Shown here: positions 7,907-16,348 of the stretch, in pieces
Position numbering within the stretch: position 1 is the first letter of the stretch
How the letters are laid out: each line of letters begins with the position of its first letter
Assembly: GCF_013359595.1 (NCBI RefSeq)
Contig: NZ_JABFMP010000031.1
Span: 19,443 to 83,442 of the forward strand
Length of the DNA: 64,000 nt
Direction: 5' to 3'
Source of the DNA: Pseudomonas sp. C1C7
GTDB taxonomy: Bacteria > Pseudomonadota > Gammaproteobacteria > Pseudomonadales > Pseudomonadaceae
Translations under genes and position numbers: made by a program
Notes under the pieces: generated by a model
Database searches by the model: none
What the model was told of the DNA's origin: nothing
What the model saw: only the letters and a program-made list of their open reading frames with translations

Positions 7907-8974
7907 ATGCGTTTTTGTAAATTCTTGTTTGTGGGTTGTCTGTCATTGATCAGCCTGGTCAGCCAGGCTGAAACGGTCAAAGGCCTTTATCAGGTGCGCG
8001 AACCGGTCAACGGCCAGTCGCCGGAGGAGCGCGATCAGGCCACTCAGCGCGCCCTCGATACGCTGGTTTTGCGCCTGACCGGTGACCCCAAGGCGGCGCA
8101 GAGTCCGGGGCTGGCGGCGATCCGCAAGGACCCGCAGCAGATCATCAGCCAGTTCGGCTACGACGCCGGTCCGCCGGAAGTGTTGAAAGTCGATTTCGAT
8201 CCAGGCACCACCGAACAGGCGTTGCGCCGCGCGGGGCTGGCCATGTGGGGCGCCAATCGGCCGTCGATCCTGGGCTGGTGGTTGAATGATTCCACCGAGG
8301 GTTCAAGCCTGGTCGGCGATGGCCAGGCCAGTGCGGCGCCGCTACGCCGTGCGGCGCAACACCGTGGTTTGCCGCTGCGCTTGCCATTGGCGGATCTGAA
8401 TGAACAGATCGTCGCCACGGCACCGAATCTGGAAAGCGCCGATCCTGCGCCGCTGCGCACCGCATCGGAACGCTACAATGCCGACGCCCTGCTGGCCGTG
8501 CATGCCCGCGAGGAAGGCGGGAAATGGCAGGCCAATTGGCGCATGTGGCTGGGTGACCAGAAAGAGGCGGGCACTGCCGAGGGCGCCGATCAGGCGGCAC
8601 TGGCGGATGCGGTGATGCTGGCGGTCAACGAGCGACTGGCGCCACGCTTTGTCGCCAAACCCGGGGCTTCGGCCGCGCAGTTGCTGGAGGTTCAAGGCAT
8701 GAACCTTGAGCGCTATGCGGCCCTTGGGCGGCTGCTGGAGCCTTTCAACGGGCGCCCGCAAAGTGTGAACGGCGACAAGATCCTGTATCGGGTCAATGGC
8801 AGTACCGAACAGCTGCGCGCGCAATTGTCGTTGGCCAAGTTGCAGGAGGTGTCAGCGCCTGCGCCGGCTCCGGTGGCGCCCGCTGCTCCGGCGGCCGACG
8901 GTTCGGCTCCTGCGGCAGCGCCCGCGCCCGCACCTGCACCGGCCGTCACACCCGCGCTGTATTTTCGCTGGTAG
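7907..8974 (+). CDS. DUF2066 domain-containing exported protein
   Basis: This 355-residue protein starts with a signal peptide (MRFCKFLFVGCLSLISLVSQA). A DUF2066 body follows (VKGLYQVREPVNGQ and later NRPSILGWWL). The last 40 residues are a low-complexity Ala/Pro linker ending in TPALYFRW, so the C-terminus probably extends through the periplasm. The start at 7907 has AGGA eight bases upstream, whereas the open frame from 7817 would bury the signal peptide. It lies divergent to purMN and upstream of the perM-like gene and hda. Function is unknown. Confidence 0.85.
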   Translation: MRFCKFLFVGCLSLISLVSQAETVKGLYQVREPVNGQSPEERDQATQRALDTLVLRLTGDPKAAQSPGLAAIRKDPQQIISQFGYDAGPPEVLKVDFDPGTTEQALRRAGLAMWGANRPSILGWWLNDSTEGSSLVGDGQASAAPLRRAAQHRGLPLRLPLADLNEQIVATAPNLESADPAPLRTASERYNADALLAVHAREEGGKWQANWRMWLGDQKEAGTAEGADQAALADAVMLAVNERLAPRFVAKPGASAAQLLEVQGMNLERYAALGRLLEPFNGRPQSVNGDKILYRVNGSTEQLRAQLSLAKLQEVSAPAPAPVAPAAPAADGSAPAAAPAPAPAPAVTPALYFRW

Positions 8975-9010
8975 TTTTTCTTTCTATATATAGAAGCAAT
9001 GGAGTGGTTC

Positions 9011-10084
9011 ATGGGTGATACGCGGCGTTGGTTCTGGTTGGGTGGGGTGATTCTGCTCTGCGGGTTCATCTGGTTGTTGCACCCGATCCTGTCGCCGTTT
9101 CTGGTGGCGCTGTTGTTGGCTTATCTGTTCGACCCGCTGGTGGACCGGCTGGAGAAGGCCGGGCTGTCTCGTACCCTGGGCGTCGTCGCGGTGTTCGCGC
9201 TGTTCACCCTGATCTTCACCGCGCTGTTGCTGGTGCTGGTGCCGATGCTCGCCAAGCAGTTGTTTCGTCTGTATGAGCTGGCGCCGCAGATGCTCGACTG
9301 GTTGCAGCACACCGCGTTGCCGTGGGCGCAATCGAAGTTCGGCCTGTCGGAAGGTTTCTGGAAGTTCGACAAGCTCAAGGCGGCCATCAGCGAACACATG
9401 GGGCAGACCACCGACATCGTCGGCGTGGTGCTGACCCAGGCGACGGCTTCTGGCCTGGCGCTGATGGCGTGGCTGGCGAACCTGGTGCTGATCCCTGTGG
9501 TGAGCTTCTACTTGCTGCGTGATTGGGACGTGATGATGGCCAAGATTCGCAGCCTGCTGCCTCGTGATCGCGAGGAGCGTGCGGTGTTGCTGGCCGGCGA
9601 ATGTCATGAAGTGCTCGGAGCCTTCGTGCGCGGGCAGTTGCTGGTGATGGTGGCGCTGGGCGTGATCTACGCGGCGGGCCTGATGCTGGTGGGGCTGGAG
9701 TTGGGTCTGTTGATCGGCCTGATCGCCGGGCTGGCGGCCATCGTGCCGTACATGGGCTTTGTCATCGGTATTGGCGCGGCCTTGATCGCCGGCCTGTTTC
9801 AGTTTGGCGGCGATCTGTATCCGATGGTCGGCATCGTTGCGGTGTTCATGGTCGGGCAGGCGCTGGAGGGCATGGTGCTGACGCCGTTGCTGGTGGGCGA
9901 TCGCATCGGCTTGCACCCGGTGGCGGTGATCTTCGCGATCCTGGCCGGCGGCGAGCTGTTCGGTTTCACCGGCATCCTGCTGGCGCTGCCGGTGGCGGCG
10001 GTGATCATGGTGCTGGTGCGCCATGTTCACGATTTGTACAAGGATTCGGAGATCTACAGCGGTGTCGACGAGCCGGAGCTTTAG
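9011..10084 (+). CDS. AI-2E family transporter (PerM-like permease)
   Basis: This is a 357-residue polytopic inner-membrane protein of the AI-2E/PerM family. It has hydrophobic segments at about 10-40, 60-85, 145-180, 210-275 and 300-340, with a family hallmark GLAAIVPYMGF in the C-terminal half. Family members export small molecules or ions, and the AI-2 role is not general. The start MGDTRRWFW is chosen because GGAG stands six bases before it. An in-frame ATG at 8999 overlaps that site. hda follows. Confidence 0.87.
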   Translation: MGDTRRWFWLGGVILLCGFIWLLHPILSPFLVALLLAYLFDPLVDRLEKAGLSRTLGVVAVFALFTLIFTALLLVLVPMLAKQLFRLYELAPQMLDWLQHTALPWAQSKFGLSEGFWKFDKLKAAISEHMGQTTDIVGVVLTQATASGLALMAWLANLVLIPVVSFYLLRDWDVMMAKIRSLLPRDREERAVLLAGECHEVLGAFVRGQLLVMVALGVIYAAGLMLVGLELGLLIGLIAGLAAIVPYMGFVIGIGAALIAGLFQFGGDLYPMVGIVAVFMVGQALEGMVLTPLLVGDRIGLHPVAVIFAILAGGELFGFTGILLALPVAAVIMVLVRHVHDLYKDSEIYSGVDEPEL

Positions 10085-10246
10085 GCTGCCGGCACCGCCA
10101 AGGAAACTGTCATGAAACCGGGGCGCTGACGCAAACCTTTGATTTTGCTTGTGGTGTGTCGCATTGTGCGGTCGGCTTCACGGGTATAAACTTCGCAAAC
10201 TTTACACAGAGGTCACTAACGGTTCCTTGGGAACTGTTCAGTCAGC

Positions 10247-10951
10247 ATGGAACCGATTCAGCTGCCCCTAGGTGTGCGTCTGCGTGACGACGCCACCTTC
10301 ATCAACTACTACCCAGGCGCCAATGCCGCTGCACTCGGCTATGTCGAGCGACTGTGCGAAGCCGACGCCGGCTGGACCGAAAGCCTGATTTACCTGTGGG
10401 GCAAACACGGCGTGGGGCGTACTCATCTGTTGCAGGCCGCGTGCCTGCGCTTCGAGCAGATGGGGGAGCCGGCGGTTTACCTGCCGCTGGCCGAGTTGAT
10501 GGATCGCGGCGTGGAAATTCTCGACAACCTGGAGCAGTACGAACTGGTTTGCCTGGATGACCTGCAGGCGGTCGCCGGGAAGGCTGACTGGGAAGAAGCG
10601 CTGTTCCATCTGTTCAATCGTCTGCGTGACAGCGGTCGGCGGCTGCTGATCGCTGCGTCGACCTCCCCGCGCGAACTGCCGGTGAAGCTGGCGGACCTCA
10701 AATCCCGCCTGACCCTGGCGCTGATCTTCCAGATGCGCCCGCTCTCCGATGAAGACAAATTGCGTGCCCTGCAATTGCGCGCATCCCGTCGCGGCCTGCA
10801 CCTGACTGACGAAGTCGGGCATTTTATTCTGACCCGCGGCACCCGCAGCATGAGTGCGCTGTTCGAATTGCTCGAACGCCTCGATCAGGCCTCCCTTCAA
10901 GCGCAGCGCAAGCTGACGATTCCGTTCCTTAAAGAAACCCTGGGCTGGTAG
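10247..10951 (+). CDS. hda: DnaA regulatory inactivator Hda
   Basis: This 234-residue AAA+ protein resembles DnaA domain III. With the DNA-loaded beta clamp it promotes hydrolysis of DnaA-ATP and so limits re-initiation. The N-terminus contains a clamp-binding peptide (IQLPLGV). Walker A is GKHGVGRTHLL, and Walker B is LVCLDDLQAV. The C-terminal helix carries RGTRSMSALFELLERLD. Length and motifs fit Pseudomonas Hda. It is preceded by about 160 bases without a gene. Confidence 0.94.
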   Translation: MEPIQLPLGVRLRDDATFINYYPGANAAALGYVERLCEADAGWTESLIYLWGKHGVGRTHLLQAACLRFEQMGEPAVYLPLAELMDRGVEILDNLEQYELVCLDDLQAVAGKADWEEALFHLFNRLRDSGRRLLIAASTSPRELPVKLADLKSRLTLALIFQMRPLSDEDKLRALQLRASRRGLHLTDEVGHFILTRGTRSMSALFELLERLDQASLQAQRKLTIPFLKETLGW

Positions 10952-11176
10952 CCAAGCCAGTAAAATCGCGGGCTGCAGCGCTGTCCGGCATATTTCAGGC
11001 GCCAGAAAATGCGCTTTCCTGCACGGTGCAGGCTACGCAAACGATCAAAATGGGCTTAAGCGCTTAGATGTAAGGGACAAACAAGAAAGTCACAAAAAGT
11101 TCGATTGAATTTGCAAATGGGTTTGATAGCGGGCATAGTCTCGGCTTCTTTACAACTATCAGCCACGGTCGTGCCC

Positions 11177-11827
11177 ATGCTAAAGCGCTTCGCACCCCTC
11201 GTGCCCCTCGCACTCGTTACCCTGCTTTTCGGTTGCGCTGCCCACACCCCGGTGTCGCAGCAGGTGCAGCAACAGCAGGTTCAGAACCCAGTCGCCGTCC
11301 AGTCCTCCATTCGTTACCAGGACTCTCTTTACCAGGACGAAGTTGCGACCGAAAAAGAACTGGCCGCCTTTGCCGATGGCAAGTCTTATCAACTGCCGGC
11401 CCTGGCCGACAGCATCCTCGAACGCGGCATGTCCCTGATCGGTACCCGTTACCGTTTCGGCGGTACCTCTGAAGCCGGTTTCGATTGCAGCGGATTCATC
11501 GGTTACCTGTTCCGCGAAGAAGCTGGCATGAACCTGCCGCGCTCGACCCGCGAAATGATCAACGTGGACGCACCGCTGGTTTCGCGCAACAAGCTCAAGC
11601 CGGGCGATCTGCTGTTCTTCGCGACCTCTGGTCGTCGTAATCGTGTCAGCCACGCCGGTATCTACCTGGGCGACAACCAGTTCATCCATTCCAGCAGCCG
11701 CCGCAGCGGTGGTGTGCGGATCGATAGCCTGGGCGACAGCTACTGGAGCAAATCCTTCATCGAAGCCAAGCGCGCACTCGCGATGGCGCCTGCTGCAACG
11801 CCGGAAATCGTCACCGCGCGCAAGTAA
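11177..11827 (+). CDS. NlpC/P60 family lipoprotein (putative peptidoglycan endopeptidase)
   Basis: This 216-residue protein has a lipoprotein signal (LALVTLLFGC, lipobox L-F-G-C). After a Gln-rich linker comes a C-terminal NlpC/P60 domain with catalytic Cys in FDCSGFIGYLF, His in RVSHAGIYLG, and the third polar residue near FIHSSS. Such enzymes cut the D-Glu/meso-DAP bond in stem peptides in the periplasm. The start MLKRFAPLVP gives a proper signal peptide. A second, shorter paralogue follows. Confidence 0.88.
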   Translation: MLKRFAPLVPLALVTLLFGCAAHTPVSQQVQQQQVQNPVAVQSSIRYQDSLYQDEVATEKELAAFADGKSYQLPALADSILERGMSLIGTRYRFGGTSEAGFDCSGFIGYLFREEAGMNLPRSTREMINVDAPLVSRNKLKPGDLLFFATSGRRNRVSHAGIYLGDNQFIHSSSRRSGGVRIDSLGDSYWSKSFIEAKRALAMAPAATPEIVTARK

Positions 11828-11861
11828 GCAGACAATCTGTAAGGCGAACTTAAAGTCTTAC

Positions 11862-11889
11862 TTGAAGTTTGGCGCATAAGCGCTAGAAT
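11862..11889 (+). promoter_or_regulatory. Sigma-70-type promoter between the two NlpC/P60 genes
   Basis: TTGAAG at 11862-11867 and TAGAAT at 11884-11889 are separated by 16 bases. Transcription would begin just before the strong hairpin at 11910-11945, so the promoter feeds directly into a terminator or attenuator ahead of the second NlpC gene. Confidence 0.45.
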
Positions 11890-11909
11890 TCTGATCATGA
11901 ATGATGGCA

Positions 11910-11945
11910 AACCGCCTGCGTGACGCGCAGGCGGTTTTCTTTTCT
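11910..11945 (+). terminator. Intrinsic terminator between the NlpC/P60 genes
   Basis: An AACCGCCTGCG-TGA-CGCGCAGGCGGTT hairpin is followed by a T-rich tract. It ends the upstream NlpC transcript and could attenuate transcription into the second one. Confidence 0.85.
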
Positions 11946-11991
11946 GCGTCGTTGCAGAAAAAAGCCGCAGCCAGATCAGGATGCTCTGCTT

Positions 11992-12528
11992 ATGTCGATG
12001 TCGGCCCGCCTCACAATCATCTTCCTCGCCGCGCTGCTCAGCGCGTGTGCCAGTCGTACGCCGCCACCTGCGCCGGTGGTACGTCCTCCCATCGTTTTCG
12101 GCCCCTCACAGTCGTTTTCCCCGGAAGCGGAAGACGTGCTGTTTCGTGCGCTGGGGCTGGTGGGCACGCCTTATCGCTGGGGCGGCAATACGCCGGATTC
12201 CGGGTTCGATTGCAGCGGGCTGATCGGCTATGTCTACCGTGATGTCACCGGTATTGCCCTGCCGCGCACCACCCGGGAGATGATCAGCATGCAGGCCGCG
12301 GATGTCGGCAAGGAAGGGCTGCAAACCGGTGATCTGGTGTTCTTTGCCACCAATGGCGGCTCGCAGGTCAGCCACGCCGGCATCTATGTGGGTGAAGGGC
12401 GTTTCGTCCACGCACCTGCCACCGGTGGCACCGTGAAGCTCGACAGCTTGTCCAAGGCCTATTGGCAGAAAGCCTACCTGAGTGCCAAGCGTGTCCTGCA
12501 ACCGGAGCATCTGGCGCGTAATCCCTGA
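11992..12528 (+). CDS. NlpC/P60 family lipoprotein, second paralogue
   Basis: This 178-residue protein has a lipoprotein signal ending at LLSAC and a short Pro-rich linker. Its NlpC/P60 domain has Cys in FDCSGLIGYVY, His in QVSHAGIYVG, and RFVHAPATGG as the third catalytic segment. It resembles the upstream gene closely in domain order and motifs, so tandem duplication is likely. It should be an outer-membrane-anchored peptidoglycan hydrolase. A CAGG sequence precedes the start, and an alternative ATG lies two codons in. Confidence 0.88.
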   Translation: MSMSARLTIIFLAALLSACASRTPPPAPVVRPPIVFGPSQSFSPEAEDVLFRALGLVGTPYRWGGNTPDSGFDCSGLIGYVYRDVTGIALPRTTREMISMQAADVGKEGLQTGDLVFFATNGGSQVSHAGIYVGEGRFVHAPATGGTVKLDSLSKAYWQKAYLSAKRVLQPEHLARNP

Positions 12529-12546
12529 CACCCGGAGGGTGTGGTC

Positions 12547-13200
12547 ATGACCGCTCGCACGCTCAACCTCGACGATTCGCTCTATCAGTACCTGCTTGAC
12601 GTGTCCCTGCGCGAAACACCGCTGCTCAAGCGCCTGCGTGATGAAACCCAGGCCTTGCCGACGGCGCAATGGCAGGTGGCGCCGGAGCAGGGGCAGTTCC
12701 TCGCGTTGCTGGTCAAGCTCACCGGCGCCCGGCGCGTGCTCGAAGTCGGCACCTTCACCGGTTACAGCGCGCTGTGCATGGCGGCGGCATTGCCGGACGA
12801 CGGTTCGTTGATCTGCTGTGATATCCCGGGTGACTACAACGCCACGGCCCTTCGGTACTGGCATGAGGCGGGGCTGGCCGATCGCATTGATCTGCGTTTG
12901 GCGCCGGCGCTGGAAACCCTGGAAAAGCTGGATCAGCCGGGGCAGTTCGATCTGGTGTTCATCGATGCCGACAAGGCCAACTACCCGGCTTATCTGGAGC
13001 ATGCGTTGCGTTTGCTGCGCGTGGGTGGATTGGCGGTGTTCGACAATACGCTGTGGAGTGGGCGGGTGCTCGAAGACAATCCGCAGAGTGCTGATACCCG
13101 TGCGATTCAGTCGCTCAATCGGGCGTTGAAGGAGGATGGGCGGGTGGATCTGTCGTTGTTGCCGCTGGGGGATGGGCTGACCCTTTGCCGTAAGCGGTAA
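12547..13200 (+). CDS. Class I SAM-dependent O-methyltransferase
   Basis: This 217-residue enzyme belongs to the catechol/caffeoyl-CoA O-methyltransferase family. SAM motif I reads VLEVGTFTGYSALCMA. The metal- and substrate-binding region contains FDLVFIDADKANYPAYLEHAL, with the Asp of DADK as a usual Mg ligand and GLAVFDNTLWSGRV after it. It acts on small hydroxylated aromatics in the family, and the substrate is unknown here. The ATG at 12547 is chosen over a GTG at 12541 because GGAGG stands eight bases before it. Confidence 0.9.
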   Translation: MTARTLNLDDSLYQYLLDVSLRETPLLKRLRDETQALPTAQWQVAPEQGQFLALLVKLTGARRVLEVGTFTGYSALCMAAALPDDGSLICCDIPGDYNATALRYWHEAGLADRIDLRLAPALETLEKLDQPGQFDLVFIDADKANYPAYLEHALRLLRVGGLAVFDNTLWSGRVLEDNPQSADTRAIQSLNRALKEDGRVDLSLLPLGDGLTLCRKR

Positions 13201-13212
13201 TTGACTGTTGGA

Positions 13213-13290
13213 AAAGATCGCAGCCTTCGGCAGCTCCTACAGGGTGTACATCAATCCCGTGTGGGAGCTGCCGAAGGCTGCGATCTTTTT
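13213..13290. repeat. Inverted dispersed repeat (AGGAGCTGCCGAAGGCTGCG family)
   Basis: AAAAGATCGCAGCCTTCGGC with the following CAGCTCCTAC faces its reverse complement across about 20 bases. The whole can fold into a long hairpin ending in a T run. It sits between convergent genes and may also act as a bidirectional terminator. Confidence 0.88.
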
Positions 13291-13295
13291 TCGGT

Positions 13296-14609
13296 TTATT
13301 TAACCGCCGAAACCCGCCAAACCTTGTTCCCCACATCATCGGCCACCAGCAGATCCCCCTGCTGATCGATCACCACACCCACCGGCCGACCCATGGCTTC
13401 TTCCTTGTCATTGAGGAACCCCGTCAGCACATCCACCGGCTGCCCCACCGGTTTGCCGGCACTGAAGGGCACGAAGATCACTTTGTAGCCACTGTGCGGC
13501 TTGCGGTTCCAGGAGCCGTGCTGGCCGATGAAAGCGCCTTCCTTGAATTGCGCCGGCAGGCGATTGTTTTCGGCGAATGTCAGGCCCAGCGACGCGGTGT
13601 GCGGGCCGACCGCGTAGTCCGGGGCGATGGCTTTGGCCACCAGCTGCGGATTCTGTGGCTCGACGCGCACGTCGACATGCTGGCCGTAGTAGCTGAACGG
13701 CCAGCCATAAAACCCGCCGTCCTTCACCGAGGTGATGTAGTCGGGCACCAGGTCGCTGCCGATTTCGTCCCGTTCATTGACCGCGGTCCACAGCGCGCCG
13801 GTCGACGGTTCCCAGGCCAGGCCGTTGGGGTTGCGAATCCCTGAGGCGAAGATGCGGTGGTTGCCGGTGGCGCGATCCACTTCCCAGATCGCCGCGCGGC
13901 CTTCTTCCTTGTCCAGACCGTTCTCGCCGACGTTGCTATTGGAGCCCACCGTGACGTAGAGCTTGCTGCCGTCCTTGCTGGCGATGACGTTTTTCGTCCA
14001 GTGGTGATTCAGCGTGCCGCCCGGCAGATCCACCACCTTGATGGGCGGTGACTTGATCTCGGTGGCGCCGTTTTCATAGTGGAAGCGCAACAGGCGATCG
14101 GTGTCGGCGACATACAGGTCGTTGCCCACCAGGGTCATGCCGAACGGTGAATTGAGATTTTCCAGGAACACCGTCCGGGTTTCGGCGATGCCGTCGTGGT
14201 CGCTGTCGCGCAGCAGGGTGATGCGGTTCGGGCTTGGCGTGCCGGCACCGGCACGGCCCATGACTTTCCTGGTGATCCAGCCCTTGATGCCCTTGTTGTC
14301 ATCGGGCTTGGGGGGAGCATTGGTTTCGGCCACCAGAATGTCGCCGTTGGGCAGTACATAAAGCCAGCGCGGATGATCCAGGCCGTCGGCGAAGGCGGCG
14401 ACCTGGGTGCCGCTGGCGGCCACCGGTTTTGAGCCGTCCGGCCAACCGATGGCCGGGGCGATGTTCATGGTCGGAAAAAGGGTCTTGTTCGGTTCCGGCA
14501 GCTTCGGCGCGGGGCCGGTGCCATCCGAGACTTGCAGGCTGGAGGTTTCACCGCAGGCGACGAGCCCGCAGGCGAAACCGAGGACGAGAACGAGCTGGGG
14601 CTTGCGCAT
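13296..14609 (-). CDS. Sorbosone dehydrogenase family lipoprotein (PQQ-type beta-propeller)
   Basis: This 437-residue protein has a lipoprotein signal (GLVAC) followed by a six-bladed propeller of the soluble glucose/sorbosone dehydrogenase type. Typical segments are LDHPRWLYVLPNGDILVAET, LNHHWTKNVIAS, ASGIRNPNGLAWEP and FIGQHGSWNRKPHSGY. The family oxidises aldoses or aldehydes with PQQ in the periplasm. Substrate and PQQ use are inferred only from family. Pseudomonas often encodes this protein as a single gene, as here. Confidence 0.88.
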   Translation of the reverse strand: MRKPQLVLVLGFACGLVACGETSSLQVSDGTGPAPKLPEPNKTLFPTMNIAPAIGWPDGSKPVAASGTQVAAFADGLDHPRWLYVLPNGDILVAETNAPPKPDDNKGIKGWITRKVMGRAGAGTPSPNRITLLRDSDHDGIAETRTVFLENLNSPFGMTLVGNDLYVADTDRLLRFHYENGATEIKSPPIKVVDLPGGTLNHHWTKNVIASKDGSKLYVTVGSNSNVGENGLDKEEGRAAIWEVDRATGNHRIFASGIRNPNGLAWEPSTGALWTAVNERDEIGSDLVPDYITSVKDGGFYGWPFSYYGQHVDVRVEPQNPQLVAKAIAPDYAVGPHTASLGLTFAENNRLPAQFKEGAFIGQHGSWNRKPHSGYKVIFVPFSAGKPVGQPVDVLTGFLNDKEEAMGRPVGVVIDQQGDLLVADDVGNKVWRVSAVK

Positions 14610-14677
14610 GCTGACCTTCCCTATGAATGCAGTGACCTGTTCAGTAGAGAAGCTTCGTTGCGCGATGGTTCAACCGG

Positions 14678-15262
14678 TCAGCCGTGCGCTTCCTTGAGCA
14701 GCATGGCGATGCCGGGGTGATAGTGGCCCGCTTCGTTGTGCAACTTGCGATACGCGTAGGGGAAATACCAGGCCACGGCGCAGGTATGTTCCTTTTGCAG
14801 GTCGTCGACCATGTCCTGCAATTCTTCGGGGCTGGCGCTGTGCTGGGTTTTCTGTGGCGCGACGAACAGGCAGCCGAGCTTCAGGTCACTGGCGTAGCTG
14901 ATCCGCTTGGCACTGGTGGTGATGTCGTAGAGGGGCTGGGTCAGGTTCAGGTTGTTGACCCGCGGCCAGCGTTGCGTCGCCTGCAGCCAGGCGCGGGCTT
15001 CGGGCGTGGCGATGAACAGGTCGGCGCGGCCGTTGCGTTCGCCGTCTTCTATCTGTTTACGGGTGGGCGATTGTTCGAGGGTAATGATTTCGGCCATCCA
15101 TGCGGCCGCGCTGAGCAGCCCGATATTGGCTTTTTCGTCCAGCCAGTAGGGCGTTTCACTGTCGCCACGGATGGCGTTGTAGCGATCGATACAGTCAAAC
15201 CAGCGCTCCAGCACCGGGCGCAGGAATTCCAGCTTCGGATTGCTGATGATCATGCCTTGCAT
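14678..15262 (-). CDS. Conserved protein of unknown function
   Basis: This 194-residue soluble protein has no signal peptide or membrane segment. I do not recognise a named domain. It is rich in aromatic residues and His near the C-terminus (WYFPYAYRKLHNEAGHYHPG), and has an acidic helix (SASPEELQDMVDDLQKEH). The ATG at 15262 has AAGGTGAG about five bases before it, and a GTG at 15271 is possible. It is transcribed away from the cobalamin riboswitch and shares no operon with it. Confidence 0.7.
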   Translation of the reverse strand: MQGMIISNPKLEFLRPVLERWFDCIDRYNAIRGDSETPYWLDEKANIGLLSAAAWMAEIITLEQSPTRKQIEDGERNGRADLFIATPEARAWLQATQRWPRVNNLNLTQPLYDITTSAKRISYASDLKLGCLFVAPQKTQHSASPEELQDMVDDLQKEHTCAVAWYFPYAYRKLHNEAGHYHPGIAMLLKEAHG

Positions 15263-15437
15263 GGGGCTCACCTTTTTATTTTGGTGTGAATTGCTGTGAG
15301 TTATGGCTCTTTGATATCACTGCTGACAGTGTGGCACAAGATTGGCGTCAGAATATTGAGCAGCAGTCGATATTCCCGAATCAGGCCCCCGGCTTTAATT
15401 GACGCTCCACCCCCAACCCTCTAACCTTCGCCGCTTG

Positions 15438-15675
15438 TTTCAGGTGCTCTGTGGCCATGGCCGACAGAGTGAAACAGGGAAGCCGGTGAGTGGTCGATGC
15501 GATGCATCGAGGTCTGCGATCCCGGCGCTGCCCCCGCAACGGTAAATGAGTGAAGGCTGCGCCTTGAGCCACTGTGTCGACGACATGGGAAGGCGCGCAG
15601 CCGGGCTGCGAGCCGCTCATGAGCCCGGAGACCGGCCTGATCCATCCAGATGGCATCACGGTGGGCGATGCCAGG
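15438..15675 (+). ncRNA. Cobalamin (B12) riboswitch
   Basis: The leader contains the canonical aptamer segments in order: CAGGTGCTCTGTGGCC, GGGAAGCCGGTGAG, GCTGCCCCCGCAACGGTAA, the B12 box GAGCCACTG, GGGAAGGCGC, and the closing GAGCCCGGAGACCGGCC. A 7-bp hairpin (TGGCATC/GATGCCA, 15651-15673) follows and may be part of the expression platform near the cobO ribosome binding site. Adenosylcobalamin binding should repress the downstream cob operon. Confidence 0.96.
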
Positions 15676-15736
15676 CTTCCCGCTATCTATTCTTGTGCCT
15701 GCCCGCCGTTATTCCTGCCTCAACGGAGAGCTCCCC

Positions 15737-16348
15737 ATGACTGAATCTTCTGATCGTGACGAACGTCATCTGGCGCGCATGCAGCGCAAAAAAGCCGTGA
15801 TCGACGAGCGTATCGCCAACTCCCCCAACGAATGCGGCCTGCTGCTGGTGCTGACCGGCAACGGCAAGGGCAAGAGCAGTTCGGCGTTCGGCATGCTCGC
15901 GCGGTCCATGGGCCATGGCATGCAGTGCGGCGTGGTGCAGTTCATCAAGGGTCGCAACAGCACCGGCGAGGAATTGTTCTTCCGCCGCTTCCCCGAACAA
16001 GTGCGCTTTCACGTGATGGGCGAGGGCTTCACTTGGGAAACCCAGGACCGCCAGCGTGACATCGCCGCCGCCGAAGCGGCCTGGGCGGTGTCCCGGGAAC
16101 TGCTGCGCGATCCGTCCATCGGCCTGGTGGTGCTGGACGAACTGAATATCGCCCTCAAGCACGGCTATCTGGATCTTGATCAGGTCCTCAGCGATTTGCA
16201 GGCCCGCCCGCCCATGCAGCATGTGGTGGTCACCGGTCGCGGCGCCAAGCCGGAGATGATCGAACTGGCCGACACCGTCACCGAGATGGGCATGATCAAG
16301 CACGCCTTCCAGGCCGGGATCAAAGCGCAGAAGGGCGTCGAACTGTGA
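15737..16348 (+). CDS. cobO: Cob(I)yrinic acid a,c-diamide adenosyltransferase
   Basis: This 203-residue P-loop enzyme (CobA/CobO type) transfers the adenosyl group of ATP to Co(I) corrinoids. The Walker A is LTGNGKGKSSSAFG, followed by VVQFIKG. Conserved downstream motifs include VVLDELNIALKHGYL and VVTGRGAKPEMIELAD. The start MTESSDRDE has GGAGAG eight bases upstream. It is the first gene after the cobalamin riboswitch. Its TGA overlaps the GTG start of cobB. Confidence 0.96.
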   Translation: MTESSDRDERHLARMQRKKAVIDERIANSPNECGLLLVLTGNGKGKSSSAFGMLARSMGHGMQCGVVQFIKGRNSTGEELFFRRFPEQVRFHVMGEGFTWETQDRQRDIAAAEAAWAVSRELLRDPSIGLVVLDELNIALKHGYLDLDQVLSDLQARPPMQHVVVTGRGAKPEMIELADTVTEMGMIKHAFQAGIKAQKGVEL

